DNA of 64,000 bases from Baylisascaris procyonis (taxonomy: Eukaryota; Nematoda; Chromadorea; Rhabditida; Ascarididae). A program made the translations under genes and the position numbers. Below, piece by piece: positions 54,260-64,000 of the stretch; the stretch's first letter is position 1, and each line of letters begins with the position of its first letter. Where the stretch lies: positions 5,194,501 to 5,258,500 of the forward strand of contig JAZARR010000197.1 of NCBI GenBank assembly GCA_037389465.1. The letters run 5' to 3'. The notes beneath the pieces were generated by a model. That model ran no database searches, was not told the origin of the DNA, and saw only the letters and a list, made by a program, of their open reading frames with translations.

Positions 54260-55767
54260 ATGATGATCGTTTCGAAGTGGTTTTTGCTTTGTATTATCGT
54301 CGAATTGACAATAAAACAAAACGATGCAAGAAGGCGACGCATTTTAAATGAAATAACTCTCGTTAATAGTGTAAGTTTTACTTCATATATTTTATCTAGA
54401 ATTTCTAACATTTCTAACACTCAAAGAATTGATTTATTGAATCTTTTTCGAAATTTTTTTTGAAAGGTTTAACCGCAAAAAGAAAATATTTTTTTATTAT
54501 TTGAATTCTTGAGTGATTTGATAAATTTCAATGAGTTTTTTAATTATCATTTTTATCAATTTTTATTATTTAGGTGGGTAGAAATCTAAAGCTTCGATGT
54601 CAATCTATTCTCACTGATTTGAGAGATCAATGGCTTGAGCCTGATGAGAAATTCACCTTCACTTTTCATGATTTCGATCGAGGTTTTAATTTTTAATTTA
54701 TTTTTTTCATGCACAGACAATTTTTCTTTTATTATTTTCATTTCTTTTATTTTCTTTTTTTCAATAAAATTTTGTCGAGAAATTAATTTATTTGACTCAT
54801 AATATAAAATCGAATAAAATTTATAATATTGAAAAGAATAATATTCAAATTAACTTCGACTTCCGTTTTAAGAATTACCTTATAGTCCTTTATTATCAAC
54901 TTTTTTATGATGCTCAGGTGTTGTTTCTAATTTGAGAATTTTTGATTTTTAGGTTCTTCAATGACTTTTCTTTGAGTTCCCGCACTTAAAGTAAACTATG
55001 CCATAACGTTGGCCTACCCTTTGTATATGTATATGTGTATGTATCTGTCTTTGTATGTGTCTGTCTGTGCGTTTGTCTGTGTGTACTTGAACGGGTTTGT
55101 TGGTAGATCAGTTAGATGCCATTAGAAAGTTCTTCATAAAAAGTTCCTAGAAAATTAAAGCCGCTAGCCTCAATTTGTACTCTGTGAATTTGCGTTCATT
55201 AATTTCTTCGCTGATTAAATGAAAAAAAAATTTTTTTTTTGCTCTTCATTTCAAATGAAAAATATTTAAAAACTTTTTATTTAAAAAAAAAACTTTTCAT
55301 TCTTTTACGGAATTTTGAAACTTTTCCGTTCTATTTTACGCCTAAAAAATTGAACGTAGATTGATGAGTTAGTGAATTTAATAGCTGAATAAAGCGTTAC
55401 ATTTAATTAGCATATATATCTCGATAGTGGATAAATTTTTCAGATACGAAAAAAGGCACGTTATGTTTGTTTTCATGATGCGTTTTCCCGTTTTGATATT
55501 CGAGTGAAAAATATTTGTTTGAATTATATAATAAGTCGTCATATATACTATATTATACTCTAAAATATTCATATTTAATCTTAAGGAAATTTGCACTTTT
55601 GGTGTGATGCATATGGTCTGAAACATTTCGACGAACATTTCGATATATTTGGCGAATCAGCGCCGAGTGATGTGAACATGACGTGGATTTTACAACGTGA
55701 TGGCCTCTATATGAACGATACGGATCTACCGTTCTTCTCATGGTGGAGTTGGCAAAGTTTCTTTTAA
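54260..55767 (+). CDS. small secreted protein resembling the plant self-incompatibility S1 family
   Basis: Three exons, 54260-54370, 54574-54682 and 55586-55767, with GT-AG junctions (GTAAGT; GTTTTA; acceptors TTTAG and TTAAG) and exact phase, encode 133 residues. Residues 1 to about 23 are a hydrophobic leader (SKWFLLCIIVEL), followed by R-R-R-R at 24-27, a possible furin-type processing site. The body follows the S1/S-protein-homologue pattern (Pfam PF05938): N-x-L-K-L-R-C-Q-S at 41-48, W-L-E-P-D-E then F-T-F-T-F in the middle, L-H-F-W-C-D at 76-81, F-D-I-F at 92-95 and M-T-W-I-L-Q-R-D-G-L-Y at 105-115. Cys46 and Cys80 match the first conserved cysteine pair; the second pair of plant members is missing. 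There are N-glycosylation sequons at N104 and N117 and a W-W-S-W C-terminal end. Plant members are small secreted signalling ligands; the role in an animal is unknown. The second ATG at 54263 could also be used. The S1 assignment is by eye and could be convergent. Confidence 0.82.
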
Positions 55768-55888
55768 TATCTCATCGTTTAAACCTATTCGATGAACCAT
55801 ACCTATATATCGAAATCTACAATGTTCTTATTGAAGGTGGTTATTTCTAACCTCCCCCTCCCTCGCCCCCAACCGATGTATGCCTTTC

Positions 55889-55894
55889 AATAAA
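55889..55894 (+). promoter_or_regulatory. polyadenylation signal AATAAA of the S1-like gene
   Basis: AATAAA 121 bases after the stop codon, preceded by a C-run tract (CCCCCTCCCTCGCCCCC at 55855-55871). The position is typical for a short nematode 3' UTR. Confidence 0.65.
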
Positions 55895-56760
55895 GTGCTT
55901 CATTAGAATTGTTTGTGCTAAACTTATTTGTTCCTTTAAATCTTCAAATAATATTTTTATTGGATGGATTTTTTTAAACATCAGTAAATGAAAATCATTT
56001 CAATATGTGTCAATAAATTTCCGGTACTATATAAAGCTCGTCTCTGTTTAACGCTTAATTTTCAAGTTAAGATATCTACATTCAATGTACTATATATATA
56101 ATAAAAAATATTTAGCATTATTTTCTTAATAATTAAACGTATTTTCTATCATTATTTGCGTTCTTAATTATTCGTATTAGATGATTGAATTATCTTTCAA
56201 GATTGCTAAAGGAGAAATTCTAAACGCAATCGGGAATATTATCACAAAATTGAAATTCGTATGAGAAGTATATGAAAAGAGATTTGCAACATTTCCGACT
56301 CCGGAGCGCTAATGTGATGTAGGAGCGATTCATGGTGACTATCGAATATTATCCCTCCCATTATTATTGTTCCTTCCTTAGCCTATGTCGAATTTAGCGT
56401 ATTCACCAGTGGCTATCGAATCGTTATATCGTATCTTTTCGCATTACTAGTTTCTAACATATTCTAATTTATATACGTGATGTTATACATATATTCCCCA
56501 TACCTGCTTATTCCAGAATAATCGAAATATACCTCTAATTGACTTATACGCTCTCACCTATACCACCTTGTTTGCAATCAATTAAATGTAACATACTTGA
56601 TTCAGCTCTATTCCGCGTTGAGGTAGGCACCCATCCAATCATTTAGTTGCAATAGTTTGATGTTCTTGATATGTTCATAATGCAGTGTTCGGAGTTCTTG
56701 TTGAAATGTAAATATAAGATTTCGTATATCTGAAGAGGATTTTTGAATTTCTTACGGCCG
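55895..56760. other. unannotated intergenic DNA
   Basis: AT-rich DNA between the S1-like gene and the repeat island. I see no gene, tandem repeat or inverted repeat of note. Confidence 0.6.
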
Positions 56761-56960
56761 ATCAACAAAAATATTAATCTATTTTACTACTAGAAAAACA
56801 ATAGCATATAGTCAATGAAAAGACAAAGAATAAAATAAGCAATGACGAAATATTACAACCTCAAAAATCTCGATCGAATATCCAAAAAAATACAAAAAAC
56901 AGTCCATATAAATTAATTCCAAATTCGAAACATTAGCTCCATTATAAAACTATAAAACAC

Positions 56961-57017
56961 AGCGCGTGCAATTTAAACGGCCGCGGTCGTTTAAAATGCA
57001 CACGTCTGTGAGCGCTA
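56961..57017. repeat. two-tier hairpin H1
   Basis: Inner stem GTGCAATTTAAACGGC pairs with GTCGTTTAAAATGCAC around a CGCG loop, with one A-A mismatch and one G-T wobble. An outer AGCGC/GCGCT pair encloses it. See H2 and H3 for the same plan with different arm sequences. Confidence 0.7.
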
Positions 57018-57320
57018 AACAAATACAAAAAAAACTATGGTGACGCTATTCTATCAAAGTAACAATCCCATAAGAGGACAGCAACATATGGGGATAAAGG
57101 ACACAACTCTATCAAATAAAACAATTTTAAAGATCCAGAAACGAAAGAGCGCTGCAAATTTCTCCCAAAACTATTAATCCCAGGAAACCATATATGGGGA
57201 ATTAGGCGATCTGCATATGAGACAGAAGGCAATCGGAAAATCTGCCTGAGAACTAGGTCCATTTGATACGAACAATGAAAGATATTATGCACCTAGAAGA
57301 TTCATATGAATCCTCAAATC

Positions 57321-57381
57321 GATGCACATAAGTTATATTTTAAATGGCGACGGTCATTTAAAATACAAACAAATGTGCATC
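57321..57381. repeat. two-tier hairpin H2
   Basis: Outer stem GATGCACAT/ATGTGCATC (9 bp, perfect), an asymmetric internal loop, then inner stem TATTTTAAATGGC/GTCATTTAAAATA with one G-T wobble, closed by a GACG loop. Confidence 0.8.
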
Positions 57382-57745
57382 CAAATAACAGATAGCCCAA
57401 TTTAGCCTAATCTATCATTGCGAAGATGGCATTGACAACTAACTATAAAAGGTAGACATAATGGTGCTATGATCGGAATCGTAATAATAAAAAATTCAGC
57501 CTAAAAAGTCCTCATCATATGCTGCTGAGAGAGAAATAATTACAACAAAAGACGAATAAACATTCAAATAAAGGAATTAATAACAAATAGAAATGACATT
57601 CAATCAGGGCTCCCATAGAATTGGAAGCTCAAAGGTTCTATAAGTCCAATTTGGCCACAATAAATACAACCAGGAAAGGGAGTAGAAGGAAGCAGAAGGG
57701 AAAGATTTACCTATACAACGCAAAACTACAAAACGATAATGCGAT

Positions 57746-57800
57746 TAACATCGCCTGTGCTTTAAATAGCGGCGGATATTTAAAGCACATACGGATGTTA
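57746..57800. repeat. two-tier hairpin H3
   Basis: Outer stem TAACATC/GATGTTA (7 bp, perfect), an internal loop GCCT against ATACG, then inner stem GTGCTTTAAATAGC/GATATTTAAAGCAC with one mismatch, closed by a GGCG loop. Confidence 0.8.
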
Positions 57801-57868
57801 AATTATATACATTTGCAAAATGCAAAAATTTACAACTTCAAGTACAATATAACAATATTACAATAGAT

Positions 57869-58038
57869 AACATAAGATAATAGAGTGCGAAGCAGTCTAC
57901 AAGGAGGTTTTTTGATATTTGTACAATTTTCAGTGAAGTTTCGAATCTGATGATCATCAAAGAGATCTTGCAATCAGCCTAAAGCAACCTCTTAAAATCC
58001 ACTAAACTGTGACTGCTTCGCCTCCTCTTATCAACTTT
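57869..58038. repeat. short inverted-repeat element
   Basis: GCGAAGCAGTC at 57887-57897 and its exact reverse complement at 58011-58021, with further weaker pairing outward (ATAAGA / TCTTAT). About 113 bases lie between the exact arms. Looks like a small non-autonomous element. Confidence 0.45.
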
Positions 58039-59064
58039 GAATACAATAACATCAAAATTATTCAAGCAAAAATTACAAAAAAGGAATAACACAACGACGT
58101 TGTTGAGTCCCCCATCGACCCGTTAAAATCCTTTGCGAAACCGTCGTATAAACGATTTGCTTCCTTCTGCCAGTCGTCGTTATTTGTTGTCTTCACTGCT
58201 CATCCTACCAGAGGGTGCGGTAGAGACGATTCCGGCAGCCTACAAAAACTCTTCGAATATTTCGTTCAATAATGCAAGAAATGTTCTTATCTGTGTACAT
58301 ATATAAAATCAACACCAATGTGTAGAGCATCATTGATAACTTGCTTCTCTATCGTCATCCTCCCTATTCGGGAATCTCAATTTCCACTAAGCGCTTGAGT
58401 ATGAACCCGAACGTAGTGAGTTCTCTAGGAATGCGCAATATTTCCCCATCGTTTAGCCATCTATGCCCATCACTGCGCTAATGATAGTAGTTATAAAAAA
58501 GTAGCCACATTTCAACAACATATATTGGGAAGGCTAAAAAAGATTGCAAAGGTTATTACCGAACGTGAAGATGTTCCGAGTCATTTTCTCTGCGGCGGCT
58601 GCGTGGACCAGTTTTCTCACCTCTTCGCGGTGAACACAAATGATCCCAGCTGAAACTTTCAGAATCTATAACCTAGAAATAAACCTGATATAGGAAAGAG
58701 CAATTAAATTTTAACTAAAATAATGAATAGCTCGAATTCTGATGAACAATTTCTCTGCTATGTGATACGAATCATCCAATTTATATGAGAAAGAATTTTT
58801 TAAGGGAACGCTTTAAGCGTAGTATTCCAAATGTTTAAACGACCATCAGAATTTAAAGAGTGAATTAAGATTATTTACTTCTTCCATCGGCGATCACAAG
58901 TCGTCTTCGGCAATCCCACCGACACGTCGCCTCCGATATCGACTTCACGGTTCTCACGGTTCTTCTTCCACCGAATCTCGAAACCCATCATCGACGTCAT
59001 GTCGACTCCTGCACGGCCCTGCAAACAACTTAACACCGATTGTCGAAACCAAGCTATTTCACCA

Positions 59065-59880
59065 ACAGTCCTACAGATATTGCCCCTTACACAGTCCTAG
59101 CAATACTGCCCCTTACACGAACGAGCTGCAGTACAAAATAAAAGATAGATCATATCATTAGGGACGATAGGATGCATAGTAAATGAGTTCAGCTTGAACT
59201 GAAAGGCCTGTTATCCTACCCATAGTGCCCCTTATACAGCTCTACCGACACTGCGCCTTAAAAAGACCTACCAATATTTCTCCCTTCCCAATTGAAAATA
59301 CTTATAAGAACAAGAAAGGGATAGGCGAAGCTGTCCCCACTCATACCAGATGCTGTTCCCGCCGCTGAACAGCACAATTGAATTAAAACCAGAATCACTG
59401 GTCATGAATGGGGAACAGCTTCGCGAAGATCTCAAAATGGAGGACAAATACATGCTAGGGCTACATGTTCCCTCCCAACCGCAGTAAATTTGTGGACCAA
59501 TATCATACCAACAAAAAACGGATTGCAGCACCCGACCTGAAGTTTCCTAAACAAAGGCGTCAGTGACACACTTCCCGTTGTCTCCCCTCACCCTCCCCCT
59601 CACATCCTTGACTGCAGTATTTATTGTGGATAGTTCGATTGAAATCCATGGACATTTCAATTTCCAACATGTGGTAGCACTTTTTAAGGCGCAGTGTCGG
59701 TAGGGCTGTATAAGGGACACTATGGGTAGGATAATGGACCTTTCAGTTCAAGCTGAACTCATTTACTATGCATCTTGTCGTCCCTAATGATATGATCTAC
59801 TAGTTTCTACTGCAGCTCATCCGTCATTAGCCTACCAGATGTTTGCTGAGTGACGAATGAATATCCTGCCTATCTAGCTC
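59065..59880. repeat. inverted-repeat element of about 0.8 kb with arms near 200 bp
   Basis: Left arm about 59065-59275, right arm about 59675-59880, reverse complements with few differences in the core (for example ATGCATAGTAAATGAGTTCA and CTATACCGACACTGCGCC-like stretches). The roughly 400-base centre holds a TGTTCCCGCCGCTGAACAGC palindrome that recurs as a related copy near 60175-60200. No transposase frame was seen, so it is a non-autonomous or decayed DNA element. Confidence 0.75.
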
Positions 59881-60429
59881 CCGTAAATAAAAATTAGATG
59901 GTCGTTTTCCCAATTAAAAACACCACCATCCCTAATTATGTAAACTTCTATAAGGTTATATGCCCTCTATCAATCGATCCATAGGCATGGGAACGTTATG
60001 AAACGTTCAGTTGGAGAGATAGCTCAGCTATCTTCCACAACTATCAACGATAAACCTCCGGCCAGTTCATCGACACTGGATAGGCCATATGTGCAATAAA
60101 CAACATCCTGTATTTTCATGTGCTCAGGCTAGTGAATGACTTTCAGAATAAAAAGTGGTCTCATCCATGCCAGGAGCTGCTCCCGCCGCTGAGCAGCAAA
60201 TTTGGAATTACATGGAAAGACCTAGTATGAATGAGGCCTACTTTTTATGCTCAACCAAAGGGCAGATGCATGACTCATGGAGTCACCTAGGAATTGCACT
60301 TTCACCCAGACAGTCTCAAACAATACCCAGCTCCCGAGGCATCAGATTTAATGCATTCGGGAAAATCAACCATCTATCTCCCTGCCACCAGATAATGCAC
60401 ATTTTGGAACTGAGTGATCTACCCAAAAC

Positions 60430-62425
60430 CCCTTAGCTAATCGTCCTATTCTTCCCGTTCTTGTAAGGGGGTTTCGCAAAACGACCATCAAAAATAAAAT
60501 AAAGCAATAAACTTAGCTTTGATGGAAGTCCAGAAGCCGATCGTCGCGTTACCTCTGAGGGCCCTCGATTCATGTGCATCCGCACATATCGTGGCGCATC
60601 AGGCTGAGGGACCCTCAGAGGGTTTCGACGCAACAGCCCTCAGGAGCCGATTGACGAATGATGGCAATAGCATTGTTACGCCTTAATAGACGTAACATTT
60701 GCCATCACATCGGGCCTCCTTCCGGGCGTAACCCCGACGACCGTCTCTTCTCTCGTGCCCGCACGTCCCATGGGCACACCGTCATCACACCGGCCCTCTT
60801 CCTGGGCATAACTCCGACGACCACCTCTTCACTCGTGCCCGCACGTCCGATGGGCTCATCGTCACCCCACAACCTCACTCGAACACTGAATGATGGGCTT
60901 GTAAGTCCGCATTTATATACCCCCCGAAACCGCGATTGCAAAGTTTGCCGCTTAGATCATTCCGAACGTTCTAAAGAAAGGGATGGCACGCAGAAATGGT
61001 TAGAGAATTCGATAAATGACTAGAGAGAAGCACAATGTGGTAATATTAGTGGTAGGTCAGAGCATGGTAGATCAAATATTAGTGGTAGGACAGAATGGTG
61101 CATCGAACATTATTGGTAGGTTAGACATTAGTAGATTAGTCTTTAGTATGTCACTCACAAGACATGATTTTGGCACCGAGCGATGCATCACTGCACTAGA
61201 AAGAAAGGCGCGCTTTGCATGGCACAGATCGTTTGTGGTATATATAACAATGGATGTAACAGAGTTGACTATGTGAGATTGACCAGATGCAAGAATCGCG
61301 CCATGGTGTAATCGATAGAATGTCGTTCTTTGCCACGTTGCACGCTATCAGTAACGGTCCACTAGAATAAACGTTTTAGAAAATAAGTTTTCAAGGCTAT
61401 TAAAATCAATGTAGAGGAACCAACAAGAGAGAAGCTTAAAATGCATCACGTTGCCGACAAGGATGAATAGTTTCAGGTTCTGGCTACCCTTCCGCCACAG
61501 TCTGTAGTATTTAAATTCCCTTCATGATGACTCCATTCAAAACAAAAGATTAAACATATTTTAGATAAGATTCATCCACTAAGGAAGCCTTCTTGTAGAC
61601 CTTGCTAGCAACAGGTATTGGCCTCTTTTGTTGCTTCCTCTGCACTGATTTTAATAGCCTTAAAAACCTATTTTCGAAGGCTTTCATTCTAGTGGACCGT
61701 TACTGATAGCTTGCAACGTGACAAAGAACGACATTCTATCGATCGCACCTTGGCGCAATTTTTGCATCTGGTCAATCTCACATAGTCAACTCTGTTACAT
61801 CCATTCTTATATATACCACAAACGATCTGTGCCATGCAAAGCGCGCCTTTCTTTCTAGTGCAGTGACGCATCGTTCGGTGCCAAAATGTCTTGTGAGTGA
61901 CCTACTAGGGACTGATCTACTGTGATCTGACCTAACAAATATTTGATCTACCATAGTCCGACCTGCCACTCGTGTTATCACATTATGCTTGTGTCTAGTC
62001 ACTCATCGAATTCTCTATTCATTTCTCCATACCATTCGTTCCTTTAGAACCTCCATAATAATCTGGGCAGCAAACTGTGCAATCCTGGTAAGGGTGGTAT
62101 ATAACGACAGAGATACAAGCTCATCATTCATTGTTTACGTGGATGTGTAGGGTGACGGCAGAACGGGTGCGCGTGGATCGAGATGGTGAGTTGTACGCTC
62201 AGAAGGAAGGCAAGCATTATGGAGGCTGTTGCGTCCGCCAAGGCGTGACTATCACCTTGCAATCGCCACCACGTCGATCGGCTTCAGCGGCTCATGCAGT
62301 CCGAAAGCACCGACTTCTGCGGTTTTACAACAGCGAAGTTTATTGCTTATTCTATTTTTGATGGTCATTTCTTAAAACCCTCTTATAACAACAAGGAGAA
62401 TATGAAGATTCATCTTTTCTGTGAT
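60430..62425. mobile_element. foldback-type element, about 2 kb, arms 0.8-1.0 kb
   Basis: Left arm about 60430-61433 and right arm about 61621-62425 are inverted copies, with a spacer of about 187 bases. Landmarks in both arms, from outside in: GACCATCAAAAATA next to GCAATAAACTT, then GAATGATG with GCTTGTA, GAGAATTCGAT, TGCACTAGAAAGAAAGGCGC, GGTCCACTAGAAT and GGCTATTAAAATCA. The left arm is longer, partly because of an 80-bp tandem duplication. The inner halves are nearly identical and the outer parts more diverged. The open frames inside do not resemble a transposase. It could fold into a very long hairpin. Exact termini and a target-site duplication were not determined. Confidence 0.8.
60703..60862. 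repeat. 80-bp tandem duplication within the foldback left arm
   Basis: Two copies starting CATCACATCGG and CATCACACCGG, both containing CTCGTGCCCGCACGTCC. This makes the left arm longer than the right. Locally GC-rich, unlike the rest of the window. Confidence 0.9.
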
Positions 62426-62440
62426 CTTGAATACACTTCA

Positions 62441-63587
62441 ACTAATATTTTTTGAGGCGATGACTGCTCACAAAAACACCAAAAATTCTTGCGGCTTCAC
62501 CACCACCTTCGCCTCACACCGTTGCACTCAGATATATCACAGCCGTGATATATGACAGCCGTATGTTCCTTACGGTCTAATTGACAATCCTTACGGTGAA
62601 ATTTCCATAGATAGGTTTGCGCTGCAATGTTTGAAATTTTCTCGCAACGATATTAAAATGCGCGAAAATTTAAATTTGAATATTCAAAAAGGTGCGTCGC
62701 AAAAGAAAGCGCTACTCTCTCCTGTTATTGTTCGATTTTTGGGGTTAATTTATGGATTTGGTGTTTTTTTCAGGCAATATCCTATTGTGATACGGGTTTA
62801 TGTGTGTCTTTTATGGTTTTTTTTTCAATAAATTTATTGGTTTTGCGGCTGTTTTTTAGTTACATTAAATTCAAACTCGGTTATCTTAAATCTATGAAGG
62901 TTGTTAGGTGTAATCTGTTTGCAATTTGCATATTATCCTCTATTTCTTCTTACTTGATTCGCTATCTTTTTAGAGAATCGAAATCAGATTTCATCTATTT
63001 CCGGATTTTATTTATAATCTAACGATACGGAAGTCGAGTTAAAAGGTCGGAGTGCCGCCCAAACCGAACGGTTGCAACCCAACCGGGACCATTTTTTTTT
63101 CTCGATCTCGTTTGTGCTCAGAATCAGACATAGTCCAGGCTGAGAAAGTTGTAAGCAGTTCAGTGATGATCCTCGAAATTTTGCTAGCCTCTTGTTGTAT
63201 AGATAATCGAGGTCAGCGAATTGTGGAGCTTGATGCATAAACCTGGTTTTATTGAAAATTTTTTTTTACCTTTCCTGATCAGGTTCTTTAAAAAAAAAGC
63301 AGCACTCTTCAGTGATCGGCACTCCGCCTGAAAAAAATACCCATCATAATAATGGTATTTCTATGCTGATCAATGCTTAAGCGCTTATAAACCGGTAAGG
63401 GATTTTTCCCAGCAGAAAAATACTTCTTAGTTTTTTTACAGAAAAATACTTTTTTTTCCTTCGAAATGACAATAAAGACCCTGTCAAAAACGTAATTTCT
63501 CGCTAAGCGGAGCTAAGGTTTTTCCACAACACATTATTCGCCTATCGTTTTTTTCCAGGATATTTGTAATCCACATTAATACATTCG
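62441..63587. other. no convincing gene; short palindromes only
   Basis: Contains a 9-bp palindrome ATATATCAC/GTGATATAT at 62532-62553, two CCTTACGGT copies about 20 bases apart near 62570-62600, and short open frames without recognisable motifs. A plausible splice acceptor TTTTTTTCCAG near 63550 precedes the BTB remnant. Confidence 0.5.
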
Positions 63588-63945
63588 ATGAATATAAGGC
63601 ATGCCTACATCGTGTTGTCCGGAATTGACATGTCTTTGGTGTCTTCTCTTATCATGTACTTATTTGAATGTGGATCATTGAGATGGGAAAATCTCTTCAT
63701 TTGGGAATTCCTTTGTGAATATGAGAAGCACACTTCTACTCCTAGCTTACGTACATCGGTTCTTTTGTATTTCCGAACGAGTTTGTTTGTTAACGCAGAT
63801 GTTCAATTGGAAACATCTGACGGTCACTTTAAAGCATCTCGATCACATATAGTAGCATTCAACATCAATGACCTTTAATGTGGTCATTGTCCAGTTGTTA
63901 TAAAGCAGTTGCTATTTGTTTATAGATAAGTTCATCTATCCAATG
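63588..63945 (+). pseudogene. BTB/POZ-domain remnant
   Basis: The frame ending at 63878 contains LFVNADVQLETSDGHFKASR followed by S-H-I-V-A-F, which matches the start of a BTB domain (N-x-x-D-V-x-L, D-G-x-F-x-A-x-R, I-x-A). It is then cut by a stop, and VIKQLLFVYR, resembling the later F-I-Y strand-helix region, appears about 60 bases on (63895-63930) before another stop. The part between is missing, so this looks like a deleted copy rather than a spliced exon. In worms such domains are common in large, fast-turnover BTB and MATH-BTB families acting as Cullin-3 adaptors. An exon with a splice site I missed is the alternative. Confidence 0.42.
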
Positions 63946-64000
63946 TGTTGTCATGTATCACTTATCTTTCTATCCTCTGACATAGACTAGGTATGGGCTA

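Larger units (their letters stand above)
56760..57810. repeat. diverged array of three units of about 360-425 bp, each with a hairpin
   Basis: Three related segments, each with a GTCCA-containing stretch about 60-110 bases before a strong hairpin. The hairpins are at 56966-57001, 57321-57381 and 57746-57800. Flanks of the first and third align (AAAACTATAAAAC and AAAACTACAAAAC just before the stem). No open frame of note. Probably an old tandem duplication or satellite-like repeat. Confidence 0.55.

Noticed and set aside
55553..55741. Minus-strand frame opposite exon 3 of the S1-like gene
   Set aside because: Antisense shadow of a well-supported exon.
60015..60035. A-box-like ATAGCTCAGC
   Set aside because: It is part of a short palindrome (AGATAGCTCAGCTATCT) with no B box.
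60155..61276. Several 80-120-codon open frames in the foldback element, considered as transposase or replicase remains
   Set aside because: No DDE, HTH or polymerase motifs; they exist because the DNA is less AT-rich and locally duplicated.

Overview
The window is AT-rich eukaryotic DNA with long spliceosomal introns, many (AT)n and (ATAA)n microsatellites and short scattered exons. The organism is most likely a nematode. The clearest evidence is a secreted GH25 lysozyme of the kind expanded in Caenorhabditis and its relatives (N-terminal G-x-D, D-x-E catalytic pair, C-terminal D-x-N-W), together with a secreted leucine-rich-repeat protein with an LRRNT cap. I do not name a species. No bacterial-type operons, CRISPR arrays or complete autonomous transposons are visible.

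Layout. (1) 1-7065, minus strand: seven exons of an extracellular LRR protein. Its signal-peptide exon was not found and its 3' end runs off the left edge. (2) About 7.1-27 kb: no convincing gene, only microsatellites, short tandem repeats, one perfect 20-bp hairpin and two weak coding candidates. (3) 27052-31845, plus strand: a complete six-exon GH25 lysozyme with a TATA box and an 8-base first coding exon; one splice junction needs a GC-AG intron or hides a 1-base deletion. (4) 31.8-54.2 kb: again no convincing gene, with minisatellites, (AT)n arrays and guanine-run (G4-type) tracts. (5) 54260-55767, plus strand: a complete three-exon small secreted protein that resembles the plant self-incompatibility S1 (S-protein homologue) family, unusual for an animal. 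(6) About 56.8-62.6 kb: a repeat-dense island with a visibly more GC-rich, non-microsatellite texture. It holds a diverged three-unit array in which each unit carries a two-tier hairpin with sequence-different but paired arms, a short inverted-repeat element, a 0.8-kb inverted-repeat element and a foldback element of about 2 kb with 0.8-1 kb arms. (7) 63.5-64 kb: remains of a BTB-domain coding sequence.

The three good genes all encode predicted secreted or extracellular proteins (LRR surface protein, lysozyme, S1-like protein). They are far apart and not co-transcribed, so a shared pathway is not supported; the lysozyme points to gut digestion or defence against bacteria. Splice structures were assembled by hand from GT-AG signals, reading-frame phase and family conservation, and transcript data would be the decisive test.
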